Numbered from the stretch's first letter, positions 1-10,313 are shown. The stretch is DNA of 64,000 nt from Spiroplasma monobiae MQ-1 (GCF_002865545.1 NZ_CP025543.1:806001-870000); one strand, 5' to 3'. The notes: generated by a model from the letters alone, not told the origin. Translations and numbers: made by a program.

Positions 1-373
1 CTCTTTCCCCTGATTTACTTCATCTAGTTAAAACAGGAACAACATCTGTTGAAAGTAATTGAACAATAATTGATGCTGTAATATAAGGCGAAACTCCCAA
101 CGCAAGAATTGAAAATTGTCCAATAGAACCCCCTCCAAGAGTGGATAGGAGTTGGAAAAAGTCTTGTCCAGCAATACCTTCTCTGAAATTTTCATCTATT
201 TCAATACCAGGGACAGTCAATAGTGTTCCTGCTCTAATTACAAGTAGTACTATTAAAGTAAAAACGATTCGTTTTACAAGGTCCTTGTTTCTTATAAAGA
301 AACCACCTTTCGCGAATTCGTTTTTATATTTAGTTGATTTAGCTTTTTTAGTTTTTTTAACTTTAGCAGCCAC
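1..373 (-). CDS. secY: SecY translocase subunit, N-terminal part (runs off window)
   Basis: Pore subunit of the Sec translocon in the cytoplasmic membrane. About 124 N-terminal residues are visible: a Lys-rich cytosolic start, TM1 around residues 36-54 (IVFTLIVLLVIRAGTLLTVP), then the plug-like stretch with GGGSIGQFSILALGVSPYI, which is typical of SecY. The reading frame passes one TGA (Trp) at 20-22 and leaves the window at base 1. The start is GTG at 373, directly after the rplO stop (TAG 376-374), with a GAGGTGAT ribosome site inside the end of rplO, so translation is probably coupled. Position after rplO is the usual spc operon order. Confidence 0.95.
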
Positions 374-811
374 CTAAATCACCTCTACAGTACCCCCAGC
401 AGCTTTGATTAATTCTTCAGCGCTTTTTGATACTTTATTTAACTTCACATTTATTGCTTTAGTAATTTTACCATTACCTAACACTTTAACTAAAGTTTTT
501 TCATTTTTAATAATCTTTTTATCCATTAAAGTTTTGTGATTTACATCTGTTAACCCTAATGTTTCTAATTTATCTAAGTTGATTAATACAAATTCTTTTC
601 TATTTAAACTTGTAAATCCAATTTTAGGTAATCTTCTGAATAAAGGAGTTTGTCCCCCTTCAAATCCAGGTCTTACCCCTCCACCAGAACGTGAATTTTG
701 ACCTTTGTGTCCTCTAGTTGATGTTTTACCTTTACCAGAAGCCATACCACGACCAACACGTGTTGCGTCTTTTTTGCTTCCTGGTGTAGATTTTAATTCA
801 TGTAATTTCAT
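374..811 (-). CDS. rplO: 50S ribosomal protein L15
   Basis: Large-subunit protein L15, 145 residues, the normal length. The Gly/Arg-rich N-terminal half ([19 protein letters not shown], residues 21-39) is the rRNA-binding tail typical of the family, followed by [17 protein letters not shown]. It lies between rpsE (18-nt gap) and secY, whose GTG start abuts the L15 stop. Expression is expected from the upstream S10-spc promoter. Confidence 0.97.
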   Translation of the reverse strand: MKLHELKSTPGSKKDATRVGRGMASGKGKTSTRGHKGQNSRSGGGVRPGFEGGQTPLFRRLPKIGFTSLNRKEFVLINLDKLETLGLTDVNHKTLMDKKIIKNEKTLVKVLGNGKITKAINVKLNKVSKSAEELIKAAGGTVEVI

Positions 812-828
812 AAAATAATTACTCCTTC

Positions 829-1485
829 TTAAGCTGTAGCAGCTTCTTTAGTTTCTTTTTTAACTTCAACTTGAGTTCCACGTAATCTTGCTATTTGTTC
901 TGGAGTTTGCATTTGTTGTAAACCTTCTAATGTAGCTCTGATCATGTTGATAGGTGTATTTGATCCTAATGATTTTGTATAGATATCTGAAATTCCAGCT
1001 AATTCGACAACAGCACGAACTGGACCACCAGCAATAACCCCTGTACCCTTACGAGCAGGTTTAATCATAACTTTACCAGCACCATAGTGCCCCATCACAT
1101 CATGAGGAACTGTAGTTCCAGCCAAAGGAACTCTAATTAAAGATTTTCTTGCTTCTTTAATAGCTTTCTTAATAGCGTCTGGTACTTCGTTTGCTTTACC
1201 TGTTCCTAATCCAACTCTACCTTTTTTATCACCAATTACTACAACTGCTGCAAATCTGAATCTACGTCCACCTTTTGTAACTTTTGTAACACGGTTAATA
1301 GTAACAACTCTTTCTTCATAAGGGTTGTCTTCTCTGTTTCTGTTGAATTTTGGATCTCTTCTTTGTCCATTAGGTCTATTGTTGTTGTTTGGTCTTGTAT
1401 TTGTTCTGTCTTGGTTGTTTGCTTCAACTTTTGAATCTGCTTTTGGAGCTGATTCAGCGTTAACAACTTTTGTTTCTTCTGCCAT
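829..1485 (-). CDS. rpsE: 30S ribosomal protein S5 with an N-terminal extension
   Basis: Small-subunit S5, a decoding-fidelity protein. The conserved core starts near residue 56 ([20 protein letters not shown]) and continues through [14 protein letters not shown] and [13 protein letters not shown]. The family is usually about 165 residues; this one has 218. The surplus is a ~55-residue hydrophilic, Asn/Arg/Pro-rich low-complexity N-terminus ([13 protein letters not shown]). The chosen ATG at 1485 has a good ribosome site (AGGAGAT) just upstream, so the extension is probably translated. A short Lys/Glu/Ala tail ends the protein. Confidence 0.96.
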   Translation of the reverse strand: MAEETKVVNAESAPKADSKVEANNQDRTNTRPNNNNRPNGQRRDPKFNRNREDNPYEERVVTINRVTKVTKGGRRFRFAAVVVIGDKKGRVGLGTGKANEVPDAIKKAIKEARKSLIRVPLAGTTVPHDVMGHYGAGKVMIKPARKGTGVIAGGPVRAVVELAGISDIYTKSLGSNTPINMIRATLEGLQQMQTPEQIARLRGTQVEVKKETKEAATA

Positions 1486-1502
1486 TTTTTCCTATCTCCT
1501 TC

Positions 1503-1853
1503 TTAGAATTTCATACCATTTTCTTTTGCAGATTCTGCAAAAGCTTTTACTTTACCATGGAATAAATATCCACCTCTATCAAATACTACATCAGTGATTT
1601 TTTTACTTTTTGCTTTTTCAGCAATATCTTTACCTACAGCTTTAGCTGCATCGATATTACGTCCGTTTTTTAATCCCATTTTGATTGAAGATGATGATAC
1701 TAATGTAACACCAGTTACGTCATCAATTATTTGAGCATAGAAGTATGAGTTTGATTTAAATACATTTAATCTTGGTCTAGCACTTGTTCCAGACACTTTA
1801 TTTCTAACTCTATAGTGTCTTCTTTTTCTTGCTTCTGCTTTAGTGTATTTCAT
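1503..1853 (-). CDS. rplR: 50S ribosomal protein L18
   Basis: 5S rRNA-binding protein L18, 116 residues, normal length. The Arg/Lys-rich start ([13 protein letters not shown]) and the C-terminal [26 protein letters not shown] are the diagnostic family ends. It sits between rplF and rpsE in standard spc order, with a 17-nt gap before rpsE. Confidence 0.97.
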   Translation of the reverse strand: MKYTKAEARKRRHYRVRNKVSGTSARPRLNVFKSNSYFYAQIIDDVTGVTLVSSSSIKMGLKNGRNIDAAKAVGKDIAEKAKSKKITDVVFDRGGYLFHGKVKAFAESAKENGMKF

Positions 1854-1876
1854 ATTTACTTCTCCTTAGCAACAGC

Positions 1877-2419
1877 CTACTTACCAGCTGCTTTACCTTC
1901 TTTTCTAATGATTTTCTCATCTTTGTATTTAACCCCTTTACCTTTATAAGGTTCAGGTCTTCTGTATGCTCTAATATTTGCCGCTACTTCTCCAACTAAT
2001 TGTTTATCAATTCCTGATATCTTAATTTCAGTTGGTTTTGGGATTTCTACAGTAATTCCTTTTGGAACTTCGTATTCCACTGGGTGTGAAAACCCTAGTG
2101 ATAGGTTGATTTTGTTACCTGCTAATGCAGCTCTGTAACCAACCCCAACAATTTCAAGTTCTTTAACAAAACCATCACTAACCCCAGTTAACATACCTTG
2201 AATTAATGAGTTTGTTGTTCCATGTAATTGTTTTGTGTGTTTATTTTCATTTTGTCTTAAAGTTTTTAGTTCTGCACCTTCAACTTTGATTTCGATTAAT
2301 GGACTAAAAGCTTGAGTTAATTCACCTTTTGATCCTTTTATAGTTACAACGTTATTTGCTTCAACTTTTACTTCTACCCCAGCAGGAATTGCTAATATTC
2401 TGTTTCCTATACGTGACAT
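1877..2419 (-). CDS. rplF: 50S ribosomal protein L6
   Basis: Large-subunit L6, 180 residues, normal length, near the factor-binding site. It starts [17 protein letters not shown], shows the duplicated fold's second half ([22 protein letters not shown]) and ends with the hallmark [16 protein letters not shown] at about residues 153-168. Flanked by rpsH and rplR with short gaps. No in-frame TGA. Confidence 0.97.
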   Translation of the reverse strand: MSRIGNRILAIPAGVEVKVEANNVVTIKGSKGELTQAFSPLIEIKVEGAELKTLRQNENKHTKQLHGTTNSLIQGMLTGVSDGFVKELEIVGVGYRAALAGNKINLSLGFSHPVEYEVPKGITVEIPKPTEIKISGIDKQLVGEVAANIRAYRRPEPYKGKGVKYKDEKIIRKEGKAAGK

Positions 2420-2438
2420 ATATTAATTCCTCCTATTA

Positions 2439-2825
2439 TCAAACAAATGCCAGAACTTCTCCACCGATGTTTTGGTGACGAGCTTCTTTATCTGTCATGA
2501 TTCCGTTTGAAGTTGAAACGATTGCAATACCTAACCCATTTAATACTTGAGGTAAGTCGTGAGAATTTGAGTAAACTCTTAATCCTGGTTTTGAAATTCT
2601 TTTTAATCCTTTAATAACTCTAATTTTCCCTTTGTATTTTAAGCTTATAGTAATGTCTTTCTTAAAGTCATCTGCAACTTTGAAGTCTTCGATGAAACCT
2701 TCTTTTTTAAGAATGTTTGCTATTTCTAATTTTACTTTGCTTCCTGGAATTAGAACTTCTTTGTGATAACGTTGGTTAGCATTTCTAATTCTAGTAAGCA
2801 TATCTGCGATTACATCTGTTGTCAT
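2439..2825 (-). CDS. rpsH: 30S ribosomal protein S8
   Basis: Central-domain 16S rRNA-binding protein S8, 128 residues. It starts [16 protein letters not shown] and ends with [25 protein letters not shown], both family signatures. In many bacteria S8 is the autogenous repressor of the spc operon; no matching RNA target was identified here. Next to the type-Z S14 gene, as in Gram-positives. Confidence 0.97.
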   Translation of the reverse strand: MTTDVIADMLTRIRNANQRYHKEVLIPGSKVKLEIANILKKEGFIEDFKVADDFKKDITISLKYKGKIRVIKGLKRISKPGLRVYSNSHDLPQVLNGLGIAIVSTSNGIMTDKEARHQNIGGEVLAFV

Positions 2826-2846
2826 AATTTCTTTTTCCTTTCACTA

Positions 2847-3029
2847 TCATGAAGCTTTCTTAATACCAGGGATTTGTCCTTTGTATGCTAGATCTCTGAA
2901 GCATACACGACATAGATTAAATTTTCTCAAAACTGAATGAGGTCTACCACAATTTCCACAACGTGTGTATTCTCTAACTTTGAATTTTTGGACTTTTGCT
3001 TGTTTTACTTTTAGTGATTTTTTTGCCAT
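2847..3029 (-). CDS. rpsZ: 30S ribosomal protein S14 type Z (zinc-binding)
   Basis: Short S14 of the zinc-containing form, 60 residues. Four cysteines in two knuckles, C24-x2-C27 and C40-x2-C43, make up the metal site (CGNCG and CRVC). Ends with [10 protein letters not shown], the usual terminus. Located between rplE and rpsH as in Bacillus. A single S14 of this type makes the ribosome zinc dependent; any second S14 lies outside the window. Confidence 0.96.
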   Translation of the reverse strand: MAKKSLKVKQAKVQKFKVREYTRCGNCGRPHSVLRKFNLCRVCFRDLAYKGQIPGIKKAS

Positions 3030-3048
3030 TTTATCCTATTCTCCTCAA

Positions 3049-3603
3049 TTACTTAACGAAAGGCATTCCTATTTTTTGTAGTAATGCAAATGATTCGTCC
3101 TTGTTAGTTGCTGTTGTAACGATTGTTATGTCCATCCCACGAACTTTTTTTACTTTATCATAATCAATTTCTGGGAAGATAATTTGTTCTTTAATACCCA
3201 TTGTGTAGTTTCCTTGTTTATCAAAACTAGTTTTAGGTACCCCTCTAAAGTCACGCACACGTGGTAACGCAACTGATATTAATTTGTCTAAGAATTCATA
3301 CATTCTTTTACCTCTTAAAGTAACTTTTGCTCCAATTGGCATACCTTCACGCAATTTGAACACAGCTAAAGATTTTTTAGCTTTAGTTACTAGAGGTTTT
3401 TGACCTGTGATTTGTTGTAATTCAAGAACTGCATCGTCTAATTTCTTAGTATCGTGTACAGCTTCTCCAATTCCCATGTTGATAACTACTTTTGTGATTT
3501 TTGGAACTTGCATGATTGATTTATATTGCTTTTCTTTAAATAATTCTGGGATGATTTTATCTTTATATTGTTTTTCTAATCTATTAATATTTGCTTTTGC
3601 CAT
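3049..3603 (-). CDS. rplE: 50S ribosomal protein L5
   Basis: 5S rRNA-associated protein L5 of the central protuberance, 184 residues, normal length. Shows VINMGIGEA, the [24 protein letters not shown] stretch (residues about 68-92, quoted only in part by family pattern) and the [20 protein letters not shown] motif near the C-terminus. Lies between rplX (17-nt gap) and rpsZ. Confidence 0.97.
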   Translation of the reverse strand: MAKANINRLEKQYKDKIIPELFKEKQYKSIMQVPKITKVVINMGIGEAVHDTKKLDDAVLELQQITGQKPLVTKAKKSLAVFKLREGMPIGAKVTLRGKRMYEFLDKLISVALPRVRDFRGVPKTSFDKQGNYTMGIKEQIIFPEIDYDKVKKVRGMDITIVTTATNKDESFALLQKIGMPFVK

Positions 3604-3620
3604 ACTAACTTATCCCTTTC

Positions 3621-3938
3621 CTATTTAACTTCTGTTCCAGATTTTTTAGCAATTCTAACTTTTTTTCCATCTGCAATTTTGTATCCAACTCTTGTAGCGT
3701 TATCTTTCGCTTTTGGATCAACAAGTGAAACGTTTGAAGCATCGATTGATGCAGGAATTTCTCTAATTCCACCTTCTTGATCAGTTTGTGAAGGTTTTGC
3801 ATGTTTAATTGCTACGATTCCTTCAACGTAAACTCTTTTTTTATCTTTTGATAATTTAACTACTGGTCCAACTTTACCTTTGTGACTTCCGGCGATAACT
3901 TTTACAACATCTCCTCTTAAGATTTTTGATTTATTCAT
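3621..3938 (-). CDS. rplX: 50S ribosomal protein L24
   Basis: Assembly-initiating large-subunit protein L24, 105 residues. The N-terminal KOW motif is visible (RGDVVKVIAGSHKGKVGPVV, residues 9-28). Follows rplN by 14 nt and precedes rplE, the standard order. Confidence 0.97.
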   Translation of the reverse strand: MNKSKILRGDVVKVIAGSHKGKVGPVVKLSKDKKRVYVEGIVAIKHAKPSQTDQEGGIREIPASIDASNVSLVDPKAKDNATRVGYKIADGKKVRIAKKSGTEVK

Positions 3939-3952
3939 AAAAGCTTCCCTTC

Positions 3953-4321
3953 CTATAACACTTCAGGAGCTAGAGATGCTATTTTAGCAAATCCAGCGTC
4001 CTTTACTTCACGTGCGATTGGACCAAAGATACGAGTACCTCTTGGTGATTTATCATCTTTGATGATTACTGCTGCGTTTTCTGAAAACTTAATGTATGTT
4101 CCATCAGCTCTTCTTAAACCTCTAACAGTTCTAACAATAACAGCTTTAATAACCTGTCCTTTTTTAACAGCTCCACCAGGTGATGCTGATTTAACAGTTG
4201 CAACAACAATATCTCCAATGTTTGTGAACTTTCTAACACTTCCACCTAAATTACGTATAACTAAAATTTCTTTAGCACCTGAGTTATCAGCGACTTTTAA
4301 TCTTGATTCATTTTGTATCAT
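3953..4321 (-). CDS. rplN: 50S ribosomal protein L14
   Basis: Large-subunit protein L14, 122 residues, exactly the usual length, at the 30S-50S interface. Begins [18 protein letters not shown] and ends with [19 protein letters not shown], both canonical. Located between rpsQ (18-nt gap) and rplX. Confidence 0.98.
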   Translation of the reverse strand: MIQNESRLKVADNSGAKEILVIRNLGGSVRKFTNIGDIVVATVKSASPGGAVKKGQVIKAVIVRTVRGLRRADGTYIKFSENAAVIIKDDKSPRGTRIFGPIAREVKDAGFAKIASLAPEVL

Positions 4322-4339
4322 TCTGTTGTACCTCTGAAA

Positions 4340-4597
4340 TTAGATAATTGCTTTTTCAACAACTCTAACAAGTCTAAAGTTTTTAGTTTTACTCATTGGG
4401 CGAGTTTCCATAATTTCAACTCTGTCTCCCATTTGAGCTTGTGAATTTTCATCGTGTGCTTTGTATTTTTTTGAATACTTAACACGTTTTTTGTAAATTG
4501 GGTGGTTTTTGTATGTTTCAACTAAAACAGTGATAGTTTTATCCATTTTGTCTGAAACTACTCTACCAGTGTAAGTTTTTCTTAAATTTCTTTCCAT
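4340..4597 (-). CDS. rpsQ: 30S ribosomal protein S17
   Basis: 16S rRNA-binding protein S17, 85 residues. The central signature [20 protein letters not shown] is present, and the N-terminal half has [20 protein letters not shown]. It starts 2 nt after the stop of the long rpmC gene, so it is probably coupled to it. Confidence 0.97.
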   Translation of the reverse strand: MERNLRKTYTGRVVSDKMDKTITVLVETYKNHPIYKKRVKYSKKYKAHDENSQAQMGDRVEIMETRPMSKTKNFRLVRVVEKAII

Positions 4598-4599
4598 GG

Positions 4600-5532
4600 T
4601 TATTTAGCTCCTTTTGTTGTTGTAGATTTTGCTGCTTTTTTTTCTGCTAGTTTTTTGTTAGCTTCTTCGATTTGTTTTTTAGCTTCTTCAGCGTTTGATC
4701 CGAATGTATATGTTTTAGCATCTTTTGGTTTCCCAGTAAGTTTTAAATCAATACCTTCGATATCTTCACCTTTAGCTACACCAACTTTCATAGGTTTTAC
4801 TTCAACACCTTTAAGTGCTTCTTTTCCTTTTCCGGTTGCTTTTGCTTCACCAGCCTCTACTGCTTTCACAGTAGTTTTTGGTGCTGCAGGTTTTTTAACT
4901 TCAGCAGTAGTTTTACCTGCTGCTTTAGGAGCAGCTTTTGGTGCTGCTTCTGCTTTAGGAGCAGCTTCTTTTTTAGGAGCTGCTGCTTTAGTTGTAGTTG
5001 ATTTAGCTGCTGCTTTTGGTGCTGCTGCTTTTTCTTCTACTTTTGCTTCAGCTTTTGGTGCTGCTGCTTTAGTTGTAGTTGCTTTAGGAGCAGCTTCTTT
5101 TTTAGGAGCAGCTTCTAATTCTACAGGAGCTTCAGTTGATTCTGAAGTTGCATTTTGCATTGCTGCCATAATTGCATCTTCTGAAACACCTGTGTCTGCT
5201 CCGAATTGTTCTTGTTGAAGTTTTTCAATCATTTCTTTGTGTTTTTGACGAACTTCTTTTCCAGCTTTTTCAGCTTCTGAAACAGCTTTTGAGTAATCTG
5301 CTTTAATAGTTTTATTAACATCTTCTCCAGCTTTTTTTCTTTCACTCAATAACATTTCAATTCTTGCTATGTCTTTTTTAAGTGAAGGAATTCTGTGAGT
5401 TTGTTCTAAACTACCTACTGCAGCTTGGAATTTTAGTGCGAATAATTCAGCACGACGATCTTCACCAAGTTTGATTAAATCTTCAACTGATTTTGTTCTT
5501 AATTCCATCATGAAGTCAACTGCTTTAGACAT
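4600..5532 (-). CDS. rpmC: 50S ribosomal protein L29 with a very long Ala/Lys/Pro-rich C-terminal extension
   Basis: L29 lies at the peptide exit tunnel and is a docking point for SRP and trigger factor. The L29 core is residues ~9-66 ([40 protein letters not shown]). The family is normally 60-75 residues; this protein has 310. After a charged helical stretch (to ~residue 115) comes a low-complexity tail of repeated AAPK, KKEAAPK and [10 protein letters not shown] units, then a more normal segment ([21 protein letters not shown]) and a Lys-rich helix ending STTTKGAK. The ATG at 5532 overlaps the rplP stop. The tail is encoded in the same frame without stops, TGA included, so it is not a readthrough artefact. 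Its function is unknown. Confidence 0.92.
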   Translation of the reverse strand: MSKAVDFMMELRTKSVEDLIKLGEDRRAELFALKFQAAVGSLEQTHRIPSLKKDIARIEMLLSERKKAGEDVNKTIKADYSKAVSEAEKAGKEVRQKHKEMIEKLQQEQFGADTGVSEDAIMAAMQNATSESTEAPVELEAAPKKEAAPKATTTKAAAPKAEAKVEEKAAAPKAAAKSTTTKAAAPKKEAAPKAEAAPKAAPKAAGKTTAEVKKPAAPKTTVKAVEAGEAKATGKGKEALKGVEVKPMKVGVAKGEDIEGIDLKLTGKPKDAKTYTFGSNAEEAKKQIEEANKKLAEKKAAKSTTTKGAK

Positions 5533-5945
5533 TATTCATCACCTCTCTTAACGATTTTACAACGCACAGGTAATTTGTGCATTGCTAGACGTAAGGCTTC
5601 ACGAGCAACTTCTTCTGAAACTCCGCCAATTTCAAACATAAATTGACCAGTTTTAACTACTGCCACTCATTCTTCAGGAGATCCTTTACCTGAACCCATA
5701 CGTACTTCTAATGGTTTTTTAGTTTTAGCCATGTGAGGGAATATTCTAATTCAAACTTTTCCAAAACGTTTCATATAACGTGTCATAGCAATACGAGCTG
5801 CCTCAATTTGTCTTGAAGTAATTCAAGCACCATCTAAAGACATTAATCCGTATTCACCAAACGCTATAAATTTTCCACCTTTTGCTTTTCCTTCATAACT
5901 CACTCTGTGAGGACGACGGAATTTAACTCTTTTGGGCATTAACAT
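5532..5945 (-). CDS. rplP: 50S ribosomal protein L16
   Basis: L16 near the peptidyl transferase centre, 137 residues. Starts [20 protein letters not shown] and contains [20 protein letters not shown] plus the terminal [17 protein letters not shown]. Three in-frame TGA codons fall at conserved Trp sites (for example [12 protein letters not shown]), so the gene is only visible with code 4. Two ATGs lie close together; the first (5945) has GGGAGG ten nt upstream and gives the family's MLMPK start. The stop overlaps the rpmC ATG by one base. Confidence 0.96.
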
Positions 5946-5947
5946 AA

Positions 5948-6658
5948 CTATTTAACCTCCCTTGGTGTTCTTTGTTGAGGTTTTTTATCCTCAATAACTT
6001 TTGAATTGTTTTGATTTTGTTTTCCAATAATTTCCCCGTGGTTAATTCAAACTTTAACCCCGATTTGTCCATATGTAGTTCTTGCTTCATATAGAGCATA
6101 ATCGATATCACTTCTTAAAGTTGATAATGGCACTGAACCTTCTAGGTATCCTTCAGTACGAGCCATCTCAACTCCTCCAAGTCTTCCAGAAACTGAAGTT
6201 TTAATCCCTTTAGCTCCTGCTTTTAATGCTTTTCTAATTGCTAATTTTTGTACAGTTCTAAATGATGCACGGTTTGTAATTTGTTCACCGATAAATGTTG
6301 CAACTAATTTTGCATCAACATCTGGGTTTTTAATTTCTATTACTTTGACTTTTACATCAGCTTTTCTGTCTTTGATTGTTTTTCTTACTGTTAAAACGAT
6401 ATTTTCAACATTTTTACCTTCTTGTCCAAGAACGATTGCTGGACGAGCAGAACGAATTACTAGAGTGATTTCTTTTTTAGTTCTTTCGATTTCAACTTTT
6501 GAAATTGCTGCGTTTCTTAATTGTTTTTCAACAGCTTTTCTAATTTTGATATCTTGGTGTAATCACTTAACATATTCACCTTTTTCAGCGTATCAACGGT
6601 TATCTCAACCTCTAATAACACCTATACGTAAAACGTTTGGAGATACTTTTTGTCCCAT
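5948..6658 (-). CDS. rpsC: 30S ribosomal protein S3
   Basis: S3 of the mRNA entry channel, 236 residues. Begins [20 protein letters not shown], where the W is a TGA codon, has the KH domain motif ([20 protein letters not shown], about residues 67-86) and the C-terminal ISGRLGGVE-type signature as [20 protein letters not shown]. The C-terminus is a short polar Gln/Asn/Lys tail. Follows rplV by 16 nt and precedes rplP by 2 nt. Confidence 0.97.
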
Positions 6659-6674
6659 ACTCTATAATTCCTTC

Positions 6675-7010
6675 CTATCTTTCGTCGCTAACCACGATTG
6701 TAATGTGGCTAGTTCTTTTTAAAATTTCATATGCTCTACCATGAGCTCTTGGTCTAAAACGTTTTAATGTTGGTCCTTCGTTAACGAAGATTGTTTTAAC
6801 AAATAATTGGTCAGCTTCCATACCGTTGTTGTTAACGGCATTTGCTACAGCTGAGTTTAATAATTTTAATACTGGTTCTGAAGATCTTTTGTCTTGGTTT
6901 TGAAGAATTGCTACAGCTTCTGATATTTTTTTTGTTCTGATAGAGTCGGCTACTAGTCTAACTTTTCTAGGTGATATTCTAATCATTGTTAATTTTGCTT
7001 TTGCTTCCAT
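6675..7010 (-). CDS. rplV: 50S ribosomal protein L22
   Basis: L22, whose long beta hairpin lines the exit tunnel, 111 residues. Starts with [18 protein letters not shown] and has the C-terminal family signature [20 protein letters not shown]. Between rpsS and rpsC in normal order. Confidence 0.97.
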   Translation of the reverse strand: MEAKAKLTMIRISPRKVRLVADSIRTKKISEAVAILQNQDKRSSEPVLKLLNSAVANAVNNNGMEADQLFVKTIFVNEGPTLKRFRPRAHGRAYEILKRTSHITIVVSDER

Positions 7011-7036
7011 ATTTTGAAACTCCTATTTCCTAATGA

Positions 7037-7306
7037 TTATTTTTTCTTTTTCTTGTCATCACCGTGTCCACCAAACTTACGTGTTGGTGAAAATTCTCCT
7101 AATTTGTGACCTACCATATCTTCTGTAACATAAACTGGGATAAATTCTTTTCCGTTGTAAACTCCAAATGTGTGACCAACGAAACTTGGAAAGATTGTTG
7201 AACGACGTGATCAAGTTTTAATTGTTTCTTTTTTTTCACCTAATGCTTCTACTTTTTTAATTAAGTAGTCATCAGCAAAAGGTCCTTTTTTTAATGATCT
7301 AGACAT
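7037..7306 (-). CDS. rpsS: 30S ribosomal protein S19
   Basis: S19 of the 30S head, 89 residues. Reads [20 protein letters not shown], then [20 protein letters not shown] (the W is TGA) and [20 protein letters not shown], all family signatures, ending in a short poly-Lys tail. Lies between rplB and rplV. Confidence 0.97.
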
Positions 7307-7320
7307 TTATTCAAATCCTC

Positions 7321-8163
7321 CTATTTGTTATCGTTTCTTCTTCTTACTATTAATTTAGTAGAAGCTTTCTTTTTATCACGTGTTTTAACACCAAGAGCTT
7401 TTTTACCTCATGGTGTTAATGGAGCTTTACGCCCGATTGGAGCACGACCTTCTCCCCCTCCGTGAGGGTGATCGATTGGGTTCATAACTGACCCACGAAC
7501 TGTTGGTCTAATTCCTCTTCAACGGTTTCTTCCAGCTTTTCCTCAGTTTACTAAGTTGTATTCTTCATTTCCTACTTCACCTATTGTTGCATAACATTCG
7601 GCAAGCACTTTTCTAACTTCTCCTGAACCTAAACGTAAAGTGATGTATTTTCCATCTTCATCTTTACCTAAGATTTGTACTGAACTTCCTGCACTACGTG
7701 CGATTTGTCCACCTTTTCCTGGTCTTAATTCAACGTTGTGAATTAATGTTCCTTCAGGAATGTTTTTCATTGGTGCTGCATTACCAATTTTGATATCTGC
7801 ATTTTCACCAGCAATAATTTCTTGTCCTACTTGCATACCTTTTGCAAATAAGATGTATCTTTTTTCTCCATCGATATAGTTAACTAAACAGATAAATGAG
7901 TTTCTGTTTGGGTCATATTCGATAGTTGCAATTTTTCCGGCAATATCTAATTTATTACGTTTGAAATCAATGATACGATATTTTCTTTTGTGTCCTCCAC
8001 CTTTATGGCGAGTAGTTATTTGACCGTGATTATTTCTTCCAGCCTTTTCATTTAGTTTTGAAACCAATGAACCTTCAGGCTTTGAAGTTGTAAGGATACT
8101 ATAATCTAAGCTGGTCATGTTTCTACGACCATTGGTCGTAGGCTTATATTTTTTGATTGGCAT
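7321..8163 (-). CDS. rplB: 50S ribosomal protein L2
   Basis: L2, needed for subunit association and peptidyl transferase function, 280 residues. Shows [37 protein letters not shown] and the conserved C-terminal [20 protein letters not shown]. Three TGA codons near the C-terminus decode as Trp, so the final ~75 residues appear only with code 4. Located between rplW and rpsS. Confidence 0.97.
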
Positions 8164-8222
8164 AATATATCCTCCTGTTTTCGCCTAATCTTGTTTCTTT
8201 CTTAGTGATTAATTTCTTAATT

Positions 8223-8507
8223 CTATAAGTCTGATAAGATATCTAATGTTTCTCCATCTTTCAATACGATGATGGCTTTTTTGAAACCTGCTGTTTTACC
8301 AACAAATTTTCCCATTCTTTTATCTTTTCCATCATAGTTCATAGTTCTAACATCCTTAACTTTGACTTGGAAAATTTCTTCGAATGTTTTTTTAATTAAT
8401 GTTTTGTTTGCTTTTTTATCAACAACAAATGTGTACGCACCATTTTGTTGACCTAAGTAAGTCTTTTCAGTTAACAAAGGTTTTTTAATAACTTGTGTTA
8501 AATGCAT
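8223..8507 (-). CDS. rplW: 50S ribosomal protein L23
   Basis: L23 at the tunnel exit, contact site for trigger factor and SRP, 94 residues. The family start [13 protein letters not shown] and the segment [20 protein letters not shown] are clear. The ATG overlaps the rplD stop region (both at 8507), implying translational coupling. Confidence 0.96.
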   Translation of the reverse strand: MHLTQVIKKPLLTEKTYLGQQNGAYTFVVDKKANKTLIKKTFEEIFQVKVKDVRTMNYDGKDKRMGKFVGKTAGFKKAIIVLKDGETLDILSDL

Positions 8508-9133
8508 TATGCATACACCTCCTCGATTTTGTTTACAGTATCTTCAGTAACAACTAATTTAGTTGCATTTAATAAATCAAAGATGTTCATTTTTTGGAAG
8601 TCTAATGTTTTAACTCCTGGAATGTTTCCTGCTGATTTAACAACTAATTCTTCGTGTTCTTTAGTTACTATTAATGTTTTTTGATCTTCAACTTTAATGT
8701 TTTTCATAATTGCTAACATTTCTTTTGTTGAAGGTTTTGAGAATGCAAATTTGTCTAATACAACTAAGTTTGCTTCTTTTGCTTTAATACTTAAAGCACT
8801 TCTGATAGCTAATTGTCTAACTTTTTTATTAACCGCTTTTTTGTAGTTAATGTTTGGTGTAGGACCAAAAGTTACTCCCCCACCTCTTCATTGTGGAGCT
8901 CTAATAGAACCTTGACGGGCACGTCCTGTACCTTTTTGTCTTCAAGGTTTTCTACCTCCACCACGAACTTCAGCTCTAGTTTTTGTTTTTCTTGTTCCTT
9001 GTCTTAATGCAGCTTGTTGTGAAACAACTGTATCAAAGATTGCTTGTTGATGAGGTTCAATACCTCAAACTTTATCGTTTAATGTAATTTCTTTAAGAGA
9101 TGTTCCCTTAACATCTAAAACTTGTGCTTTCAT
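8507..9133 (-). CDS. rplD: 50S ribosomal protein L4
   Basis: L4, 208 residues, with a tunnel-lining loop. The loop region [20 protein letters not shown] followed by [20 protein letters not shown] is diagnostic and includes two TGA-coded Trp. In many bacteria L4 represses its own operon through a leader RNA; a leader hairpin is present upstream of rpsJ (10260-10283) but its link to L4 is untested. The start at 9133 follows rplC by 20 nt. Confidence 0.97.
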
Positions 9134-9153
9134 GTTAAATTGTATCCTCCTAA

Positions 9154-9879
9154 TTATTCAGCTGCAGGAGCTGTTTCTTCTACCACTGGAGCTGGAGTTG
9201 GTTCAACTACAGCTTTAGTAGCAGTGTTTCTTGATAACAATGAAACTGCTTCTTGCGCTTTTCTACCTTTAACGTTTTGTTTAATTACAACAAAGCCTTT
9301 TCTTGGACCAGGAACTGATCCTTTAACTAAAACTAAATTTCTTTCAGTATCGATTTTTATTACTTCTAAGTTTTGGATTGTCACTTGTTCATGTCCCATG
9401 TGACCTGCCATTTTTTTAGATTTGAAGATTCTGTTGATAATTGCTCCCATTGATCCAATACCTCTGTGGTATCCTGACCCGTGACCCATAGGTCCTCTTG
9501 AGTAATTATGTCTTTTGATTGCTCCTGCAAATCCTTTACCTTTTGATATACCTGTAACGTCCACAAATTCACCAGCGTTGAATACGTCGGCTGCATTAAA
9601 TGATGCACCTATTTCGTATCCTTCCATATCTCTGATTTCTTTTACGAAGCGCTTAGGTTCTGAGTTAACTTTTTTAAATTGACCCATATCTGGTTTATTT
9701 AATAAGTTAGCTCTTTTATTGATTGTTCCCAATTTTAGTGCTTGGTATCCATCTTTTTCAACTGATTTTACTTGTAAAACTGTATTTGGTTCTACTGCAA
9801 TAACAGTAACTGGAATTAATTTACCGTTTTCACTAAAGATTTGAGTCATCTCTAACTTACGTCCTAAGATTCCTTTCAT
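9154..9879 (-). CDS. rplC: 50S ribosomal protein L3 with an acidic C-terminal tail
   Basis: L3, an early assembly protein with a loop near the peptidyl transferase centre. Starts [20 protein letters not shown] and has [20 protein letters not shown] and [14 protein letters not shown]. The protein is 241 residues against about 210 in most bacteria; the excess is a C-terminal Ala/Pro/Glu-rich tail ([15 protein letters not shown]). No in-frame TGA. Confidence 0.97.
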   Translation of the reverse strand: MKGILGRKLEMTQIFSENGKLIPVTVIAVEPNTVLQVKSVEKDGYQALKLGTINKRANLLNKPDMGQFKKVNSEPKRFVKEIRDMEGYEIGASFNAADVFNAGEFVDVTGISKGKGFAGAIKRHNYSRGPMGHGSGYHRGIGSMGAIINRIFKSKKMAGHMGHEQVTIQNLEVIKIDTERNLVLVKGSVPGPRKGFVVIKQNVKGRKAQEAVSLLSRNTATKAVVEPTPAPVVEETAPAAE

Positions 9880-9931
9880 GATATTTCCTCCTGTATTTTT
9901 TTATGTTGTTCATGTATATCTTGATTGTTTA

Positions 9932-10240
9932 CTATAATTTAATTTCGATGTTAACACCAGTAGGCAATTGAACTCTTGTTAATGAGTCCATTGTTTTAGG
10001 TGTTGGTTCAACTATCTCAAGTATTCTTTTATGTGTTCTCATTTCGAACTGCTCTCTACTATCTTTGTATTTATGAGTAGCTCTTAATATTGTAATAATT
10101 TGTTTTTCTGTTGGTAATGGAATAGGTCCACGAACTTTAGCTCCAGTTGACTCAGCTGCTTCAATAATTTTAGCAATTGATTGGTCAACAATAGCGTGAT
10201 CGTAACCTTTAAGTTTGATTTTAATTTTTTGTTGAGCCAT
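9932..10240 (-). CDS. rpsJ: 30S ribosomal protein S10, first gene of the S10-spc operon
   Basis: S10 of the 30S head, also NusE in antitermination, 102 residues, exactly normal length. Reads [20 protein letters not shown] with the signature [17 protein letters not shown]. The ATG at 10240 is chosen because AAGGAGG lies five nt upstream and it gives the usual MAQQKIKI start; an in-frame ATG at 10264 would precede that ribosome site. A promoter and a leader hairpin lie just upstream. Confidence 0.97.
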   Translation of the reverse strand: MAQQKIKIKLKGYDHAIVDQSIAKIIEAAESTGAKVRGPIPLPTEKQIITILRATHKYKDSREQFEMRTHKRILEIVEPTPKTMDSLTRVQLPTGVNIEIKL

Positions 10241-10259
10241 TTGGTCCTCCTTCAACATT

Positions 10260-10283
10260 GACAACCCTTTTCAGTGTGTTGTC
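10260..10283 (-). promoter_or_regulatory. Stem-loop in the rpsJ leader
   Basis: GACAAC and GTTGTC form a perfect six-base stem around a 12-nt loop in the transcribed leader, ending about nine nt before the AAGGAGG site of rpsJ. Candidate element for ribosomal protein feedback control; the structure is seen, the role is inference. Confidence 0.4.
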
Positions 10284-10313
10284 TTAATGAACACAAGATG
10301 TACATGCCTTTCA

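Noticed and set aside
4655-5218. Long open frame on plus opposite the L29 tail (187 codons)
   Set aside because: It is the antisense of the repetitive Ala/Lys codons of the L29 tail, with no ribosome site, and its composition mirrors the repeat.
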